Assembly: GCF_004216895.1 (NCBI RefSeq)
Contig: NZ_SGXE01000002.1
Span: forward strand, 558,001-622,000
Length of the DNA: 64,000 nucleotides
Reading direction: 5' to 3'
DNA from: Aquimarina brevivitae
GTDB lineage: Bacteria > Bacteroidota > Bacteroidia > Flavobacteriales > Flavobacteriaceae
Position numbers and translations under genes: made by a program. The notes below the pieces were generated by a model, which ran no database searches, was not told the DNA's origin, and was given only the letters and a program-made list of their open reading frames with translations. This document shows positions 1 through 9,159 of the stretch, in pieces (position 1 is the stretch's first letter; each line of letters opens with the position of its first letter).

Positions 1-188
1 TTATTAAAAAAGATGATAGCCTCTTCACCGGTCTTGTTGAGATAGGTAAAACTATAGGTATCGTTTTTAAAACCGTCATATATACCTATTATAAGGTAAA
101 AATCGTTGGCGCTGTTGTCATCTTCTTGGGCTTGGACGTTTGTAAAACCCAGGACGAACGCGAAAATTAAAAGAGTAAATTGTTTCAT
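1..188 (-). CDS. N-terminal part of a secreted protein (3' end outside window)
   Basis: The ATG lies at 188-186 and the frame stays open to the window edge, giving 62 residues. The first 21 residues form a classical signal peptide: a Lys near the start, a hydrophobic core and a VQAQ cleavage region. The visible mature part (EDDNSANDFYLIIGIYDG...) is too short to assign a family. It reads as an exported protein in the style of Flavobacteriia. Function unknown. Confidence 0.6.
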   Translation of the reverse strand, partial: MKQFTLLIFAFVLGFTNVQAQEDDNSANDFYLIIGIYDGFKNDTYSFTYLNKTGEEAIIFFN

Positions 189-462
189 CACATCTTACTA
201 TTAGAAATTACTATGAAATAGAAATCTAAAACTATGCCAGTATGCTGTAGAATCTTATTATTCTATACGATAAAAAATATAAAATGGTTTTTTTGCGTAG
301 TGTATAGCTTAAATTTCCCCACTTTAAATATAGGATAAATTGTAATATTAGCGGTCCTATTTAACGTAAATTTATTGATTTTCAATACAATAAAAACAAT
401 AACGTTTTTTTGAGTAGTTTTAAAAATATTGCAATAATTTTGATGAAAAATTATCCAGTACA

Positions 463-990
463 ATGCTTTTATATAGAAATGAATTATTAGCTACGCTTAT
501 TCTTTTGGTCGTTATGGTGTTAATTATCTTCTTAACCAAACGATCAATAAGAAGATTTTCGTTTATCCGCGCAATTGAACCTAATCGTAGAAAAGTGATT
601 TATTATTTAACCAACTTGATTACCTATGGTTTAACTATGGCCGTACTGGCTGTAATATGGGGAGTAGACTTAAAAGAGTTTTCTCTTTTTATATCTTCGA
701 TACTTGCTGTAGTAGGTATCGGCTTCGTAGCGCAATGGTCCATTCTATCGAACTTGACAGCTAGTGTAATTCTATTTTTTAGTCATCCCGTACGATTAGG
801 CGATAGAATACGGGTGCTAGATAAAGATTTTGACTGGACTGGAGAGGTAAAGGATATTACTAGCTTTTATTTATTTATGAAAACGGATGATGGTAGAAAT
901 ATAACTTTGCCAACCTCTTTGGTGATACAGAAAGGAATAGAAATCCTTAAAAAGGAAGAAAAACAACTGGAGTCAGATTTTGAGGATTAA
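463..990 (+). CDS. Small MscS-family mechanosensitive channel protein
   Basis: This 175-residue protein has two N-terminal hydrophobic helices (about 6-25 and 47-68) and then the MscS pore signature at about 75-115. That signature is a glycine/alanine-rich helix (ILAVVGIGFVAQWSILSNLT) followed by the HPVRLGDRIRV turn into the beta domain. MscS-family proteins sit in the inner membrane and release solutes on hypo-osmotic stress. It is much shorter than E. coli MscS (286 residues), lacking the C-terminal alpha/beta domain, and the end is a charged tail (KKEEKQLESDFED). The frame is closed and intact, so it looks like a naturally short member. The start codon directly precedes the first helix. 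It converges with the LRR-like gene downstream. Confidence 0.85.
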   Translation: MLLYRNELLATLILLVVMVLIIFLTKRSIRRFSFIRAIEPNRRKVIYYLTNLITYGLTMAVLAVIWGVDLKEFSLFISSILAVVGIGFVAQWSILSNLTASVILFFSHPVRLGDRIRVLDKDFDWTGEVKDITSFYLFMKTDDGRNITLPTSLVIQKGIEILKKEEKQLESDFED

Positions 991-1032
991 AAAAGGAATA
1001 TAATAGTGCTACTGAACCCTAATGCCTTTTTT
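989..1032. terminator. Possible weak bidirectional terminator between convergent genes
   Basis: AAAAAAGG at 989-996 can pair with CCTTTTTT at 1025-1032, leaving a long loop of about 28 bases. A/T runs on both sides would suit termination from either strand. The stem is A/T-rich, so support is weak. Confidence 0.3.
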
Positions 1033-1038
1033 TGAATA

Positions 1039-1593
1039 CTAAATCTCTTTGAATTTGCCTTGTTTAAAGAAACCATTTCCTTTATTGTGTATGGTACACT
1101 TAGATAATTTTTCAGATAGGGTTAATAACGTATTAAAATCCTTGGGGTTATCACAATCCACAAAAATCTCTTCAATCCCAGTAATGCTCAAATCTTTTAG
1201 ATCACTACCGCTAATCTCGGTTTCGTGGATTTGAAGTGATTTTAAATTAGGCATTTGGTTAAAATAAACGATGCTTTTTGCAGTAATATACGTTTCCTTT
1301 AATCGTAGGTGTTTTAAATTATTAAGTTTTGTAAGGTGAACTATGCCCAGATCGCTAATGGAGGTGAAGGTGAGATTTATGTTTTCTAGTCCACTACAGT
1401 CACCTATAAACTGTAAACCGTAGTCGGTAATATTAGTACCATTTAAAGAAATAGAGGTAAGGTTAGGAAATAGTTTAAGTTTTTTAAGTTCTTTCATATC
1501 TTCAATTTCTTTATACAAGGATTGAAAAGAAAAATGTGTAATATTCCTTTTAAAGCTTTCATCACAAATCGTGATACGTTCTTTATTGCGCAT
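1039..1593 (-). CDS. Leucine-rich-repeat-like protein
   Basis: This 184-residue protein has no signal peptide. It contains about four repeats of roughly 24 residues with the pattern L..L.L..T.I.D.GL (NLTSISLNGTNITDYGL, GLENINLTFTSISDLGI, NLKHLRLKETYITAKSI, NLKSLQIHETEISGSDL). This is the spacing of cytoplasmic ribonuclease-inhibitor/internalin-like LRRs, which form a curved binding surface. No catalytic domain is visible. The start (1593) is only 4 bases past the stop of the upstream minus-strand gene (1598), so the two are probably co-transcribed. The binding partner cannot be predicted. Confidence 0.7.
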   Translation of the reverse strand: MRNKERITICDESFKRNITHFSFQSLYKEIEDMKELKKLKLFPNLTSISLNGTNITDYGLQFIGDCSGLENINLTFTSISDLGIVHLTKLNNLKHLRLKETYITAKSIVYFNQMPNLKSLQIHETEISGSDLKDLSITGIEEIFVDCDNPKDFNTLLTLSEKLSKCTIHNKGNGFFKQGKFKEI

Positions 1594-1597
1594 TAAC

Positions 1598-2443
1598 CTA
1601 TTGGTTTTTTACTATTGTTGCTGCTGCCGTATTCAGCGTAAGCGTATAGGTTTCTCCAGACATAAAGTTAGCGCAGGTATATACAACAGTCTCTTTGGTT
1701 GGTTCTTTATCGTTTTGTGCTTCAATGGAAAACAAGCAGCTTTCTTTTATATAACGCTCTTTCTCTTGGAGTGTGTTAGTTTTATCAAAGTTTAGTGCGA
1801 TGAAGCCACTCTCAGTACCCGCTGCGCATCTACCTTTACCAGTAGTGTTTGATCGATAGTTGTATGCTAAGATGATAGTTGTAGGGGAACTCGCTATAAT
1901 TTCATACTCCCAGTTATCAGCACCTATAAAACTTAGATCTAATCCACCATTTCCAAAAAGTAGGTATTTTTTGGATTTTCTAATTTCCAGGTCTTGATCA
2001 GATAAATTTATATTTTTTGTTGCCTTATTATTGGTCCAATTCTTTGTATCAGCGGTTAGCGTAATTTTTTCACTAAAATTCGATAAGTTAAAGTATTCAG
2101 ATAATGTAATGGACTGATCTTGCTGTTTCAATTCTTGACTTAAAAAGTTGGAGGAACGCGTTTTATCATTAAAATGGTATAAAACCAACCTGTCTTTGCT
2201 ATAAATACCTACCAAATCTTTTTTAGGTTTGTTGTTATTTGTATTATACCATCCTTTTACTAAATAAGTTTCGGGATTTTTGTCCACCGTATTTTGGGCT
2301 ACTAGATAAAGTTCCGCTTCTTCTTCACCTATTATAATGGAAAATGCTTTCTGATCGGTATACAGTTCTTTGATTTTTGCTTTTTGCTGAGCAATTACTG
2401 CAATTGATACTAAGAATAGCATAGCGAAAGGTAAAATTTTCAT
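1598..2443 (-). CDS. Secreted protein of unknown function
   Basis: This 281-residue protein has a signal peptide (MKILPFAMLFLVSIAVIAQ). The mature part is rich in beta-type sequence, with two Cys near the C-terminus (GKGRCAAG and SCLFSIEAQ) and a third in VVYTCANF. I do not recognise a family. It starts 2 bases before the 3' end of the thioredoxin-like gene (stop at 2446) and is followed by the LRR gene, so 3849-1039 is probably one minus-strand operon. Location is likely periplasmic or surface. Confidence 0.65.
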   Translation of the reverse strand: MKILPFAMLFLVSIAVIAQQKAKIKELYTDQKAFSIIIGEEEAELYLVAQNTVDKNPETYLVKGWYNTNNNKPKKDLVGIYSKDRLVLYHFNDKTRSSNFLSQELKQQDQSITLSEYFNLSNFSEKITLTADTKNWTNNKATKNINLSDQDLEIRKSKKYLLFGNGGLDLSFIGADNWEYEIIASSPTTIILAYNYRSNTTGKGRCAAGTESGFIALNFDKTNTLQEKERYIKESCLFSIEAQNDKEPTKETVVYTCANFMSGETYTLTLNTAAATIVKNQ

Positions 2444-2445
2444 AA

Positions 2446-3849
2446 TTAGTTTTTATTAAAATTTTTTAATAAACCTAATAATTGATCCGCTGCAAGTCGT
2501 TTACTAACTATGGTTTTATTTTGGTCCAGCACAAAAATTTGTGGGGTAGTCTTAATATTGTATTGCTCCATAACTTTTGCATAGTCAGAAGCTATACTAA
2601 CAAGCATCCAATCATCAATTCGCTCTTCTTTAGCATACGACCAACAATCTTCAACTTCTGCTGATGGTTTAGTACAAATTAACAAAAGTTCTACCCCCAG
2701 TTGCTTTAACTGCTGATATTCCTTTTTAAGTGTAGAAATACTTTTTTTACAATGGCCACAATCGTCTTCCCAAAAAAACAATACGGTGTAATCACTTTTG
2801 ATATCATCTAAATTGAAGGTGATCCCATTTTTTTGTATGAGTTTAATTGGTGGAGCCTTCTTTCCTAATAATGTAGGCTTCAAAGCATTGGCGTTGTCTA
2901 TAATTTTTTTTAATTGCTCAGGATCGGTCCAGTCTGCCTCACCTGTTGCATAGTAGGTGTCTACTATGTGGACATAAACTGCATCCATACCTATTATTTT
3001 TGATTTCGCAAATTCGTTTAAGAAATGTATAGTATACATTTTAAAAGTCTCAGGGGCAGGTTTCATCTGCTCTAATACTAGGTCTATAGCTTTACTTATG
3101 GAATCTGGATGCTGTACTTGGAGCTTGTTTACATAATAGTCTACTTTGGCAAATAAAAAGGGCGTTCTAAGCATTTTTGGATCTGCCAGGTCTATATTGT
3201 CCAAATAGTGTTGCTTGTAGTATTGCCATTTTTTGTATTCAATTTCTTTTTTACTTCCGGTAAATACAGGTAAGTCAATATCCATGTTGGCCTTGATGAT
3301 ACCCGCGGCAAAGGAATTAGGGTGTTTTTGTAGTACTTGTTTTTGGTAACTCTTCACTTCATCGCTAAGGATCTTTAGTTTTTCTTGAGCTTTCGGGTCA
3401 TCTTCTTTATTTTCGAAGGGCTGAGCTTCTTTTCTCTTTTTAGTTAAAAATTGTAAGTAGTCTTTAAAAAGCTGATTGTCATTAGATCCTCCTTTTACCT
3501 CAAAAGAATTGATCATATCATTATAGTCAATAAAAATCTCAATATTTTGATCTTTTTCAGTAACTAAAAATTGATGAATCCTTATTTCTGGATGAAAAAC
3601 TAAAGCGTGCACACCTGGTTTAATAGGTTCTTTGCTATGGAACATAAAAGCACCCTCTGCATTTCTGTAAAGGGAATCTGATTTGGTAACGGCATCAGGG
3701 AGCAAATACTGTTTGTCCTGGAGATAGTAGGCAATCTGTAGTAAGTTACCATCATAATTTGAAACATTCACCTTGATTTGATGCTTTTGCTGAGCTAAAC
3801 CCGAATGTATACTAAGAAATAAGAATAAAAACTGTAGGATATATCGCAT
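2446..3849 (-). CDS. Secreted TlpA-like thiol-disulfide oxidoreductase with DUF4369/DUF5106-like N-terminus
   Basis: This 467-residue protein has a signal peptide (to about residue 19, ...GLAQQ). The N-terminal half (about 20-330) matches the usual beta-rich plus helical region that precedes Bacteroidota periplasmic TlpA-like domains. The C-terminal thioredoxin fold (about 330-467) has the redox motif DDCGHC with cysteines at 364 and 367, and a cis-Pro region near TTPQIFVLD. Such proteins reduce or isomerise disulfides in the periplasm. The CGHC active site resembles a DsbA/PDI-type pair. It is the first gene of a minus-strand operon with the next two genes. Confidence 0.85.
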   Translation of the reverse strand: MRYILQFLFLFLSIHSGLAQQKHQIKVNVSNYDGNLLQIAYYLQDKQYLLPDAVTKSDSLYRNAEGAFMFHSKEPIKPGVHALVFHPEIRIHQFLVTEKDQNIEIFIDYNDMINSFEVKGGSNDNQLFKDYLQFLTKKRKEAQPFENKEDDPKAQEKLKILSDEVKSYQKQVLQKHPNSFAAGIIKANMDIDLPVFTGSKKEIEYKKWQYYKQHYLDNIDLADPKMLRTPFLFAKVDYYVNKLQVQHPDSISKAIDLVLEQMKPAPETFKMYTIHFLNEFAKSKIIGMDAVYVHIVDTYYATGEADWTDPEQLKKIIDNANALKPTLLGKKAPPIKLIQKNGITFNLDDIKSDYTVLFFWEDDCGHCKKSISTLKKEYQQLKQLGVELLLICTKPSAEVEDCWSYAKEERIDDWMLVSIASDYAKVMEQYNIKTTPQIFVLDQNKTIVSKRLAADQLLGLLKNFNKN

Positions 3850-4004
3850 AGTGTGTGTTGATAAAGAGTTATGAATATACTAAAAAATTATAATCCTTCT
3901 GGGTTTGATTAAATTATAGGATGGTTTTGGGGGTCTGTTTTTGAATGTAAACAATTATATTATCTTTAAGGATTATATATTGTTCTTATTTAAATCGAAG
4001 TATA

Positions 4005-4523
4005 ATGAATGTAATTAAAAATTGTAAAGTTGAAGTTGTAGTGGTTTTCATCTTTATTTTTTGTCTTACCACTAACGTTGTTGCACAAAAAGTAGCGTAT
4101 ATGAATACACCAGAGGTGTTACAGCAAATGGCTGAGTATAAAGAGGCTGGTTATTCATTACGGAATTATCAGGAAGAGCTACAAAACAATGGTAAAAAAA
4201 TGGTACAAGAGTTTCAAAAGAAACAGAAAGAATTAGAAAAGAAGGTAAAGTTAGCAAGTACCAGCTCAGAAGAACAACAAAGACTTTATGAAGATTTAGA
4301 AAAAGATCAAAAGGAAATTTTAGCTTATGAAAAAGAAATACAGGTGCTGGCAAAACAAAAAGAAGCTGAACTTCTAATACCTGTGCAAGAGAAATTAAAT
4401 AAGGCTGTGCAGTCGGTATGCAAAGAAAAAAATTATTTGTTGATTGTAAACGCTAGCGCTTTACTCTATGCTGATGAATCCCTGGATGTAACAGCTCTAG
4501 TTATCGATAAATTAAATCAATAG
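4005..4523 (+). CDS. OmpH/Skp-family periplasmic chaperone (first of a tandem pair)
   Basis: This 172-residue protein has a signal peptide ending near VVAQ, then the family signature KVAYMNTPEVLQQM followed by a long charged coiled coil (about 45-125) and a short C-terminal beta piece. Skp/OmpH proteins are periplasmic trimers that hold unfolded outer-membrane proteins. The second copy begins 3 bases after this stop, indicating one operon and probably an old duplication. The divergent gene upstream (3849, minus) leaves about 155 bp for promoters of both. Confidence 0.85.
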   Translation: MNVIKNCKVEVVVVFIFIFCLTTNVVAQKVAYMNTPEVLQQMAEYKEAGYSLRNYQEELQNNGKKMVQEFQKKQKELEKKVKLASTSSEEQQRLYEDLEKDQKEILAYEKEIQVLAKQKEAELLIPVQEKLNKAVQSVCKEKNYLLIVNASALLYADESLDVTALVIDKLNQ

Positions 4524-4526
4524 TTT

Positions 4527-5036
4527 ATGGTACATAAAATAAATTCTCTCGCACTACTGGTATTATTTCTATCAGTTTTTAGTTCAACGCTTCACGCTCA
4601 AAAATATGGAGTAGTAAATTATAGTTCCGTTTTAGAGGAAATGCCTACTTACCAAAAAGCGAAAAAAGATCTAAAAGATTATCAAGAAAAGCTGCAAAAG
4701 GTGTTGTCTGAAAAGCAAGCAGTATATGAACAAGAGCAAAAAACGCTCACGACTCAGTTTCGTACCGCTAAGATTGATGAAGCCACCTATAGGAAGGGAA
4801 TGAATAAAATAGGCGCTAAATTTAAGGGAGCAAATGAGGAGGCACAACGAAGTTTGAATACAAAAGAATCAGATTTGATGTATCCAGTATTTAAAAGTTT
4901 GAAAGATGCTATTGAAGCTGTTGCTATTTCTAAAGGCTATGTAATGATTTTTGATAGTTCTGATGGAGACACTGTTTTTTTTGCAGATCAAACCATCAAT
5001 TTAGAAGCTGCAGTTAAAGCAAAACTCGGTATATAG
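4527..5036 (+). CDS. OmpH/Skp-family periplasmic chaperone (second of a tandem pair)
   Basis: This 169-residue protein has a signal peptide (...STLHAQ), the conserved KYGVVNYSSVLEEMP start of the mature chain, a coiled coil at about 45-115, and the C-terminal GYVMIFDSS strand typical of the family. It is a paralogue of the preceding gene with low identity but the same domain order. In a family whose active form is a trimer, two adjacent copies may mix or may serve different clients. This is inference. Confidence 0.85.
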   Translation: MVHKINSLALLVLFLSVFSSTLHAQKYGVVNYSSVLEEMPTYQKAKKDLKDYQEKLQKVLSEKQAVYEQEQKTLTTQFRTAKIDEATYRKGMNKIGAKFKGANEEAQRSLNTKESDLMYPVFKSLKDAIEAVAISKGYVMIFDSSDGDTVFFADQTINLEAAVKAKLGI

Positions 5037-5070
5037 GTTTTAATATATATTGAGACCGGTTTAAACTGTT

Positions 5071-5577
5071 TTACTCTTTGTTGTACTCGTCCCAAGTTTG
5101 CTCTAAGTAGACCTGATCTCCAATATAGTTAAGTACTTTTAGCATTGTTTTTTTATCTCTGTATCCTTTTAATAAAGTGATCATTTGAAATTCATCATTT
5201 AAAAATGCATATGAGGGATAACTCATTTTTCCTTGCATTAAGGATAACGCTAGTTCGTTAACACCACGACGACCAGCATTTCTAAATTTAAATTCGTGGT
5301 CCATAAAATTAATGGTCTTTTTTTCTTCTCCATTTAATTTTACCGGATAAAACTTTTCATTCATGTAAGTGATTATTTCAGGGTCGTTAAATACGGTTCT
5401 ATCCATTCGTTTACACCATCCACACCAATCGGTGTAAATATCAATAAAAACAGGCTTAGGGTTTTCTTTAGAGGCTTTTTCCATAGCTTCAATTGATAAC
5501 CACTCAATTCTATCTTGTGCAAGTGTTAGGGTAGAGGTTAGGCCTAATGCAATCGCTAGTAAAATAATCTTCTCCAT
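5071..5577 (-). CDS. Secreted thioredoxin-family protein (thioredoxin_7/DUF255 type)
   Basis: This 168-residue protein has a signal peptide (MEKIILLAIALGLTSTLTLA). The redox motif DWCGWCKRMD has cysteines at 52 and 55, followed by the typical 'NDPEIITYMNEKFYPVKLNGE' type helix-strand. The segment MSYPSYAFLND carries the cis-Pro. This resembles periplasmic thioredoxin-like proteins of Bacteroidota that act in disulfide reduction. It converges with the OmpH pair (34 bp gap). Confidence 0.85.
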   Translation of the reverse strand: MEKIILLAIALGLTSTLTLAQDRIEWLSIEAMEKASKENPKPVFIDIYTDWCGWCKRMDRTVFNDPEIITYMNEKFYPVKLNGEEKKTINFMDHEFKFRNAGRRGVNELALSLMQGKMSYPSYAFLNDEFQMITLLKGYRDKKTMLKVLNYIGDQVYLEQTWDEYNKE

Positions 5578-5697
5578 AATTTCTTTGTATGCTGTATTCC
5601 AATTTTTCTACTTAAATATAATTAAAAAATAAATAGTGCTTAGTTAATTTAATGTGCTCAAGCTTGTAAAGTTTTAAAAATCATCGTTTTAAATAAG

Positions 5698-6429
5698 CTA
5701 TGGTGCTTCGCTTTTGTTTTTGATTTCACCTATAATTACTCCAAAATTTCCGTCGAGCTTATGGTATCCTTTTTCAGGCAAAAAGGTTTTAGAAACAAAG
5801 CCATCGAGATAAAGTGCATTTAGGCAGCCTTTAGATTGAAAATAATGTGCAAAATCATAGAGACTAAGTTCTTTTTTCGACATCACAAAAAGGATGTTAC
5901 CATTGGGTAATATTCCTACACCGTTACGTATATTGAGATAGCTGGATCCTTTTTTAAATTTAGGATGAATTTTGCCATCAATAACTAGCATAGGACCAGA
6001 TTGTGTAGCGAATGCTATATTTTTTGATTCAAAATCATTTGTGGTACATACACCAGGGACATTATTTTTTGTAAGGTAAAAAACACCATTGGGTTGTAAG
6101 TAAAAGTTACCATACCCTTTTTGAATCGTATCAATAGGGGCTTTTACAACTCCATTTTCAATATATAAACCTTGTGGGTCATAAGTAGGAGTATACATGC
6201 CACCGTTCATGGCAAAGACTAGCTTTTTACCCATACCAGATAAGCTTTCTTTTAACTGTTTAAAAGTTTGATATGTAGTTCCACTCTCGTCTTTCCAAAA
6301 AAACTGTAGGGTTTGCTTTTTAGGATGTAATGTATGCGTTAAAAATAGTGTTGCATCCTTTTTTTGAGCATAGGGCCTGTTATAAATCATCAACAAGCTA
6401 ACAATAAAAATAATTGATACTGGTTTCAT
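5698..6429 (-). CDS. Phosphodiester glycosidase (DUF2233/NAGPA-like) family protein, secreted
   Basis: I choose the ATG at 6429 (243 residues) because it gives a clean signal peptide (MKPVSIIFIVSLLMI...YAQ). A start 30 bases upstream (6459) is also open. Family signatures include FAMNGGMYTP near residue 75, QGLYIENG, the central ATQSGPMLVIDGKIHP, and the C-terminal ALYLDGFVSK. The family (NAGPA-type phosphodiester alpha-glycosidases, DUF2233) cleaves sugar-1-phosphodiesters or acts on surface glycans. The conserved Asn-Gly-Gly and Asp-Gly positions are present. The substrate is unknown. Confidence 0.8.
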   Translation of the reverse strand: MKPVSIIFIVSLLMIYNRPYAQKKDATLFLTHTLHPKKQTLQFFWKDESGTTYQTFKQLKESLSGMGKKLVFAMNGGMYTPTYDPQGLYIENGVVKAPIDTIQKGYGNFYLQPNGVFYLTKNNVPGVCTTNDFESKNIAFATQSGPMLVIDGKIHPKFKKGSSYLNIRNGVGILPNGNILFVMSKKELSLYDFAHYFQSKGCLNALYLDGFVSKTFLPEKGYHKLDGNFGVIIGEIKNKSEAP

Positions 6430-6459
6430 ACCCATAAAATAGTAAAGATAGTTTATCAA

Positions 6460-7100
6460 TTACCATACCAGTATAAAATGGTTTGGTGATAAATTATGCT
6501 ATAGGCTAAGTATTTTGAATAATAGTAATACCGAGTTGAAGTTTTGCATTTCGCAAGAGATGAGATTAACATAGTTCACGGATTCCTTAACCAAATCTCG
6601 AGCATAAATTACCCCGTTTTTCGGCTATTGTGTGTTGAACCGAAAAAAAACACCTAAAAGATGATTGTGACTAAACAAGATTAGGTTCTTCTAAATTTAC
6701 TTTCTTATCAGAAGAACAACGTATTAAAAGAATAGAGCAAAAACAGAAAGTGTGCTATAAAGTTTCATATTATTTTGGGGTGTTATCTATTTTGGTTCAA
6801 AAATACCGGTAATACAAATTTTTAACTACCCTGTATTCCGTCAAAAACTGAGTGCAAGTATCAAGTTTTACTATATAAAGTTTTTTGATTAAGGATCTTA
6901 GATGTGCCGTATCGATTATAAATACTTGTAGTATTAATTTTAATTAATTTTTTTGTGATTTTTTACAAGAATAAAATTATAAATTATAATAAATTAACAA
7001 ACATTAGTTAGTTATTATGCTAATAAATTGAATAAAGTTTATTTTATTTGTCGCAGTCAAAATATTTTGGCAACAACAAACAACACAAATCAATTTATTT
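6460..7100. other. Long intergenic region with a coding-like remnant
   Basis: No complete gene is visible in about 640 bp of A+T-rich DNA. A plus-strand frame from about 6684 to 6814 reads without a start codon (SEEQRIKRIEQKQKV...) and ends at TAA, so it may be the tail of a decayed gene. The octamers GTTCTTCT and AGAAGAAC near 6687-6718 form an inverted repeat around the start of this stretch. The promoter of the VOC lipoprotein gene must lie near the right end, but I see no exact TAnnTTTG box. Confidence 0.3.
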
Positions 7101-8141
7101 ATGAAAACACAAAATTTAAACCGAATTTTGAAAGGAGTTCTATTGGCTTATGTGGCCTTAATCACAGGGTGTACAGCTGAAAATCCTGATGCTGAAGTGC
7201 TGCAAAAAAGTATTGTCGAATGTACATCTGTTATGATTGCTGATGACGAAATTCAAAACTTCTATGACAGTGGTATTAGTGTACCTAGGCCAGAGGATAC
7301 GCATTTGAAGGCTTTATTGCATTACAACATTAACGTGAGTGACTTTGAGGCTTCAAAGAAGTTCTATAAATTATTAGCTTTTGCTAATTTTATAGATCAG
7401 AATATCAACGTAACTGATCCCGAAGAGGCGCAAGGATTAGGTTTACCACCATATTCATTAAAAGCCACTCCTATGCGAGCCAAGGATGGCTTTATTATTG
7501 ACCTAATAAAATTTAATTCACCTTACGATGACGAGGCACCACACAAGGATTATAATAGTATAGGGTTTTCTTCACTACATTTAAAGTCAAGTAATTTGAA
7601 GAAAGACCGGGCGTACTTAGCAAGAAATGGTGTGTCTTCTACTGTAATTGTAGGTACAGAGGAGGCACCAGAAAAAATACAATTTGCAGATCCTGATGGT
7701 ACTACTATTTTGATGTCTCAGGTGGGTCCGATATCCCATGTGTATTTCTTTCAACGTACCAAAATTGATGGTGTGTTCTCTACGAACATCAATGTAACAA
7801 ACCTTAATAGATCTGTAGATTTCTATACTGAGGTAGGTTTTCAATTGATTGATAGAAATGATAGTTATGCGACTATTGCTTTGTCCAAAGGACGTCATAT
7901 AACCTTAACGGAGTCTTGTAGTTCTAATATGGCATACGAACAGGTAAATCATTTAGGTATTGCAAGGATTGCACTTACAACGAGTAATCTTGAAGCTGAT
8001 ATGGAAATCCTAAAGGCCAAAGGTATTGAGTTTTATACTCCGCAGCCAGTTCAGGGTACAGGATTGTTTTCCATAATCAAATTTGCAGCATTTGAAGATC
8101 CTGATGGTAATGTTTTGGAATTAGTTAAATTACCTTTTTAA
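7101..8141 (+). CDS. Two-domain VOC (glyoxalase/bleomycin-resistance fold) lipoprotein
   Basis: This 346-residue protein has a lipoprotein signal (hydrophobic core ending in LITGC, modified Cys at about 24). Two VOC-type modules follow, at about 70-215 and 225-346. The first starts ALLHYNINVSDFEASKKFY and ends FADPDGTTILMSQ. The second starts STNINVTNLNRSVDFYTEVGF and ends FEDPDGNVLELVKLPF. VOC proteins bind a metal and act as dioxygenases, isomerases, lyases or drug-binding proteins. A membrane-anchored, periplasm- or surface-facing VOC protein is unusual. The substrate is unknown. A strong hairpin follows the stop. Confidence 0.85.
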   Translation: MKTQNLNRILKGVLLAYVALITGCTAENPDAEVLQKSIVECTSVMIADDEIQNFYDSGISVPRPEDTHLKALLHYNINVSDFEASKKFYKLLAFANFIDQNINVTDPEEAQGLGLPPYSLKATPMRAKDGFIIDLIKFNSPYDDEAPHKDYNSIGFSSLHLKSSNLKKDRAYLARNGVSSTVIVGTEEAPEKIQFADPDGTTILMSQVGPISHVYFFQRTKIDGVFSTNINVTNLNRSVDFYTEVGFQLIDRNDSYATIALSKGRHITLTESCSSNMAYEQVNHLGIARIALTTSNLEADMEILKAKGIEFYTPQPVQGTGLFSIIKFAAFEDPDGNVLELVKLPF

Positions 8142-8163
8142 ATTTTAGGTAATTAAAAAAAAA

Positions 8164-8193
8164 CACTCATCACAACTATTTTCGTGATGAGTG
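8164..8193. terminator. Bidirectional rho-independent terminator
   Basis: A perfect 10-bp stem (CACTCATCAC at 8164-8173 with GTGATGAGTG at 8184-8193) has a 10-base loop. It is preceded by a run of A (which reads as U on the minus strand) and followed by ATTTTATTT. It sits between convergent genes ending at 8141 (+) and 8217 (-). Confidence 0.85.
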
Positions 8194-8216
8194 ATTTTAT
8201 TTCTGTATAGTATTTT

Positions 8217-8780
8217 TTAAAATTTATATCCTAATCTTAGGTGCAAGTTAGCTACTACATCGTTTTTATCGTTTAAAATTACATTATCCTTTTCAAAATA
8301 ACGAATATATCCTAATCCGAACCCAATTTCGTAATTGAAGTGTTTACCGATATTTCTTCTGATTCCCCAGGTGGGTATAACCGAAAGGTCGCTAATTAAA
8401 TTGATATTATCTTCATTACTTATGGTAAACCAATCTGGGTGGTAAGAAATTTTAATACCGAAAAAGTTTCCACTATTACCATCAATACGTTTAGCTTTAT
8501 TGGCTCTTTTGGCTAGATTATAATACCATCTTGGTTCGATTGTTATTACCGGAGCAAAGAATACACCATTTTTATCGTAGAAACTATTCCTGAATATCCC
8601 GGTGTCTAACCCAAATTCTGATCGGATTGCAATTTGATTGGTTAATTTAGCTTCGTGATGTAACCAGGATCCTAACGTACCTATTTGTAGTCCAAAAATT
8701 GACTTTTCTACAGATTCTTGTTGTGCGCTACCAAGAAAAACATTGCCTATCACTAAGATTGTTAATACTGTTTTTTTCAA
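8217..8780 (-). CDS. Outer-membrane beta-barrel protein (porin-like family)
   Basis: This 187-residue protein has a signal peptide (MKKTVLTILVIGNVFLGSAQ). The mature chain alternates polar and hydrophobic residues in 8-10 strands (FGLQIGTLGSW, IAIRSEFGLDTG, FNYEIGFGLGYIRYF) and ends in a strand with terminal Phe (LHLRLGYKF), the classic outer-membrane insertion signal. Size fits an 8-strand barrel. The ligand is unknown. Confidence 0.8.
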   Translation of the reverse strand: MKKTVLTILVIGNVFLGSAQQESVEKSIFGLQIGTLGSWLHHEAKLTNQIAIRSEFGLDTGIFRNSFYDKNGVFFAPVITIEPRWYYNLAKRANKAKRIDGNSGNFFGIKISYHPDWFTISNEDNINLISDLSVIPTWGIRRNIGKHFNYEIGFGLGYIRYFEKDNVILNDKNDVVANLHLRLGYKF

Positions 8781-9012
8781 AAGATTTGTGTTTTTAAATT
8801 TATATTATTTTTCAATACCAGTAAACCAGACGCTTGCTATTATTTTGGATGCATTGGTTTAGATTATGTATTGCATTGCTTTTAAAGGATGTAAAAAAAC
8901 TACTTGTTATGTTGCCAAAACACCCTGTTTTCAGTGAATGTTGGGTGCTTCAACGAGCAGCATTAAAAGCTTATTAAATTTGCTGGATAAATTAGGATAA
9001 GGCGAATATAAA

Positions 9013-9063
9013 AGCCCAGATTTGATTTGCGTTTAACGTTGAGCAGTGAATCAAACCTGGGCT
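9013..9063. terminator. Strong hairpin, possible terminator of the 9160-9663 gene
   Basis: AGCCCAG-A-TTTGATT (9013-9027) pairs with AATCAAA-C-CTGGGCT (9049-9063), a 15-position stem with one A/C mismatch and a 21-base loop. It lies 97 bp beyond the stop of the minus-strand gene, and on that strand the stem is followed by TTTATATT. This could be a terminator. A regulatory or repeat hairpin is also possible. Confidence 0.5.
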
Positions 9064-9159
9064 AGGAACTAAAGGACTATTGTTTTCTTAGGAAATTTTG
9101 CTTTAATAAATTCGAAATTATAATAGTCTTGTATAGGGAAGTTTGTTTATTGTATTTTC

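Noticed and set aside
263..463. 66-codon minus-strand frame before the MscS-like gene
   Set aside because: Low-complexity A/T-rich reading (Lys/Asn/Ile/Phe) with no signal peptide or motif. It is most likely non-coding.
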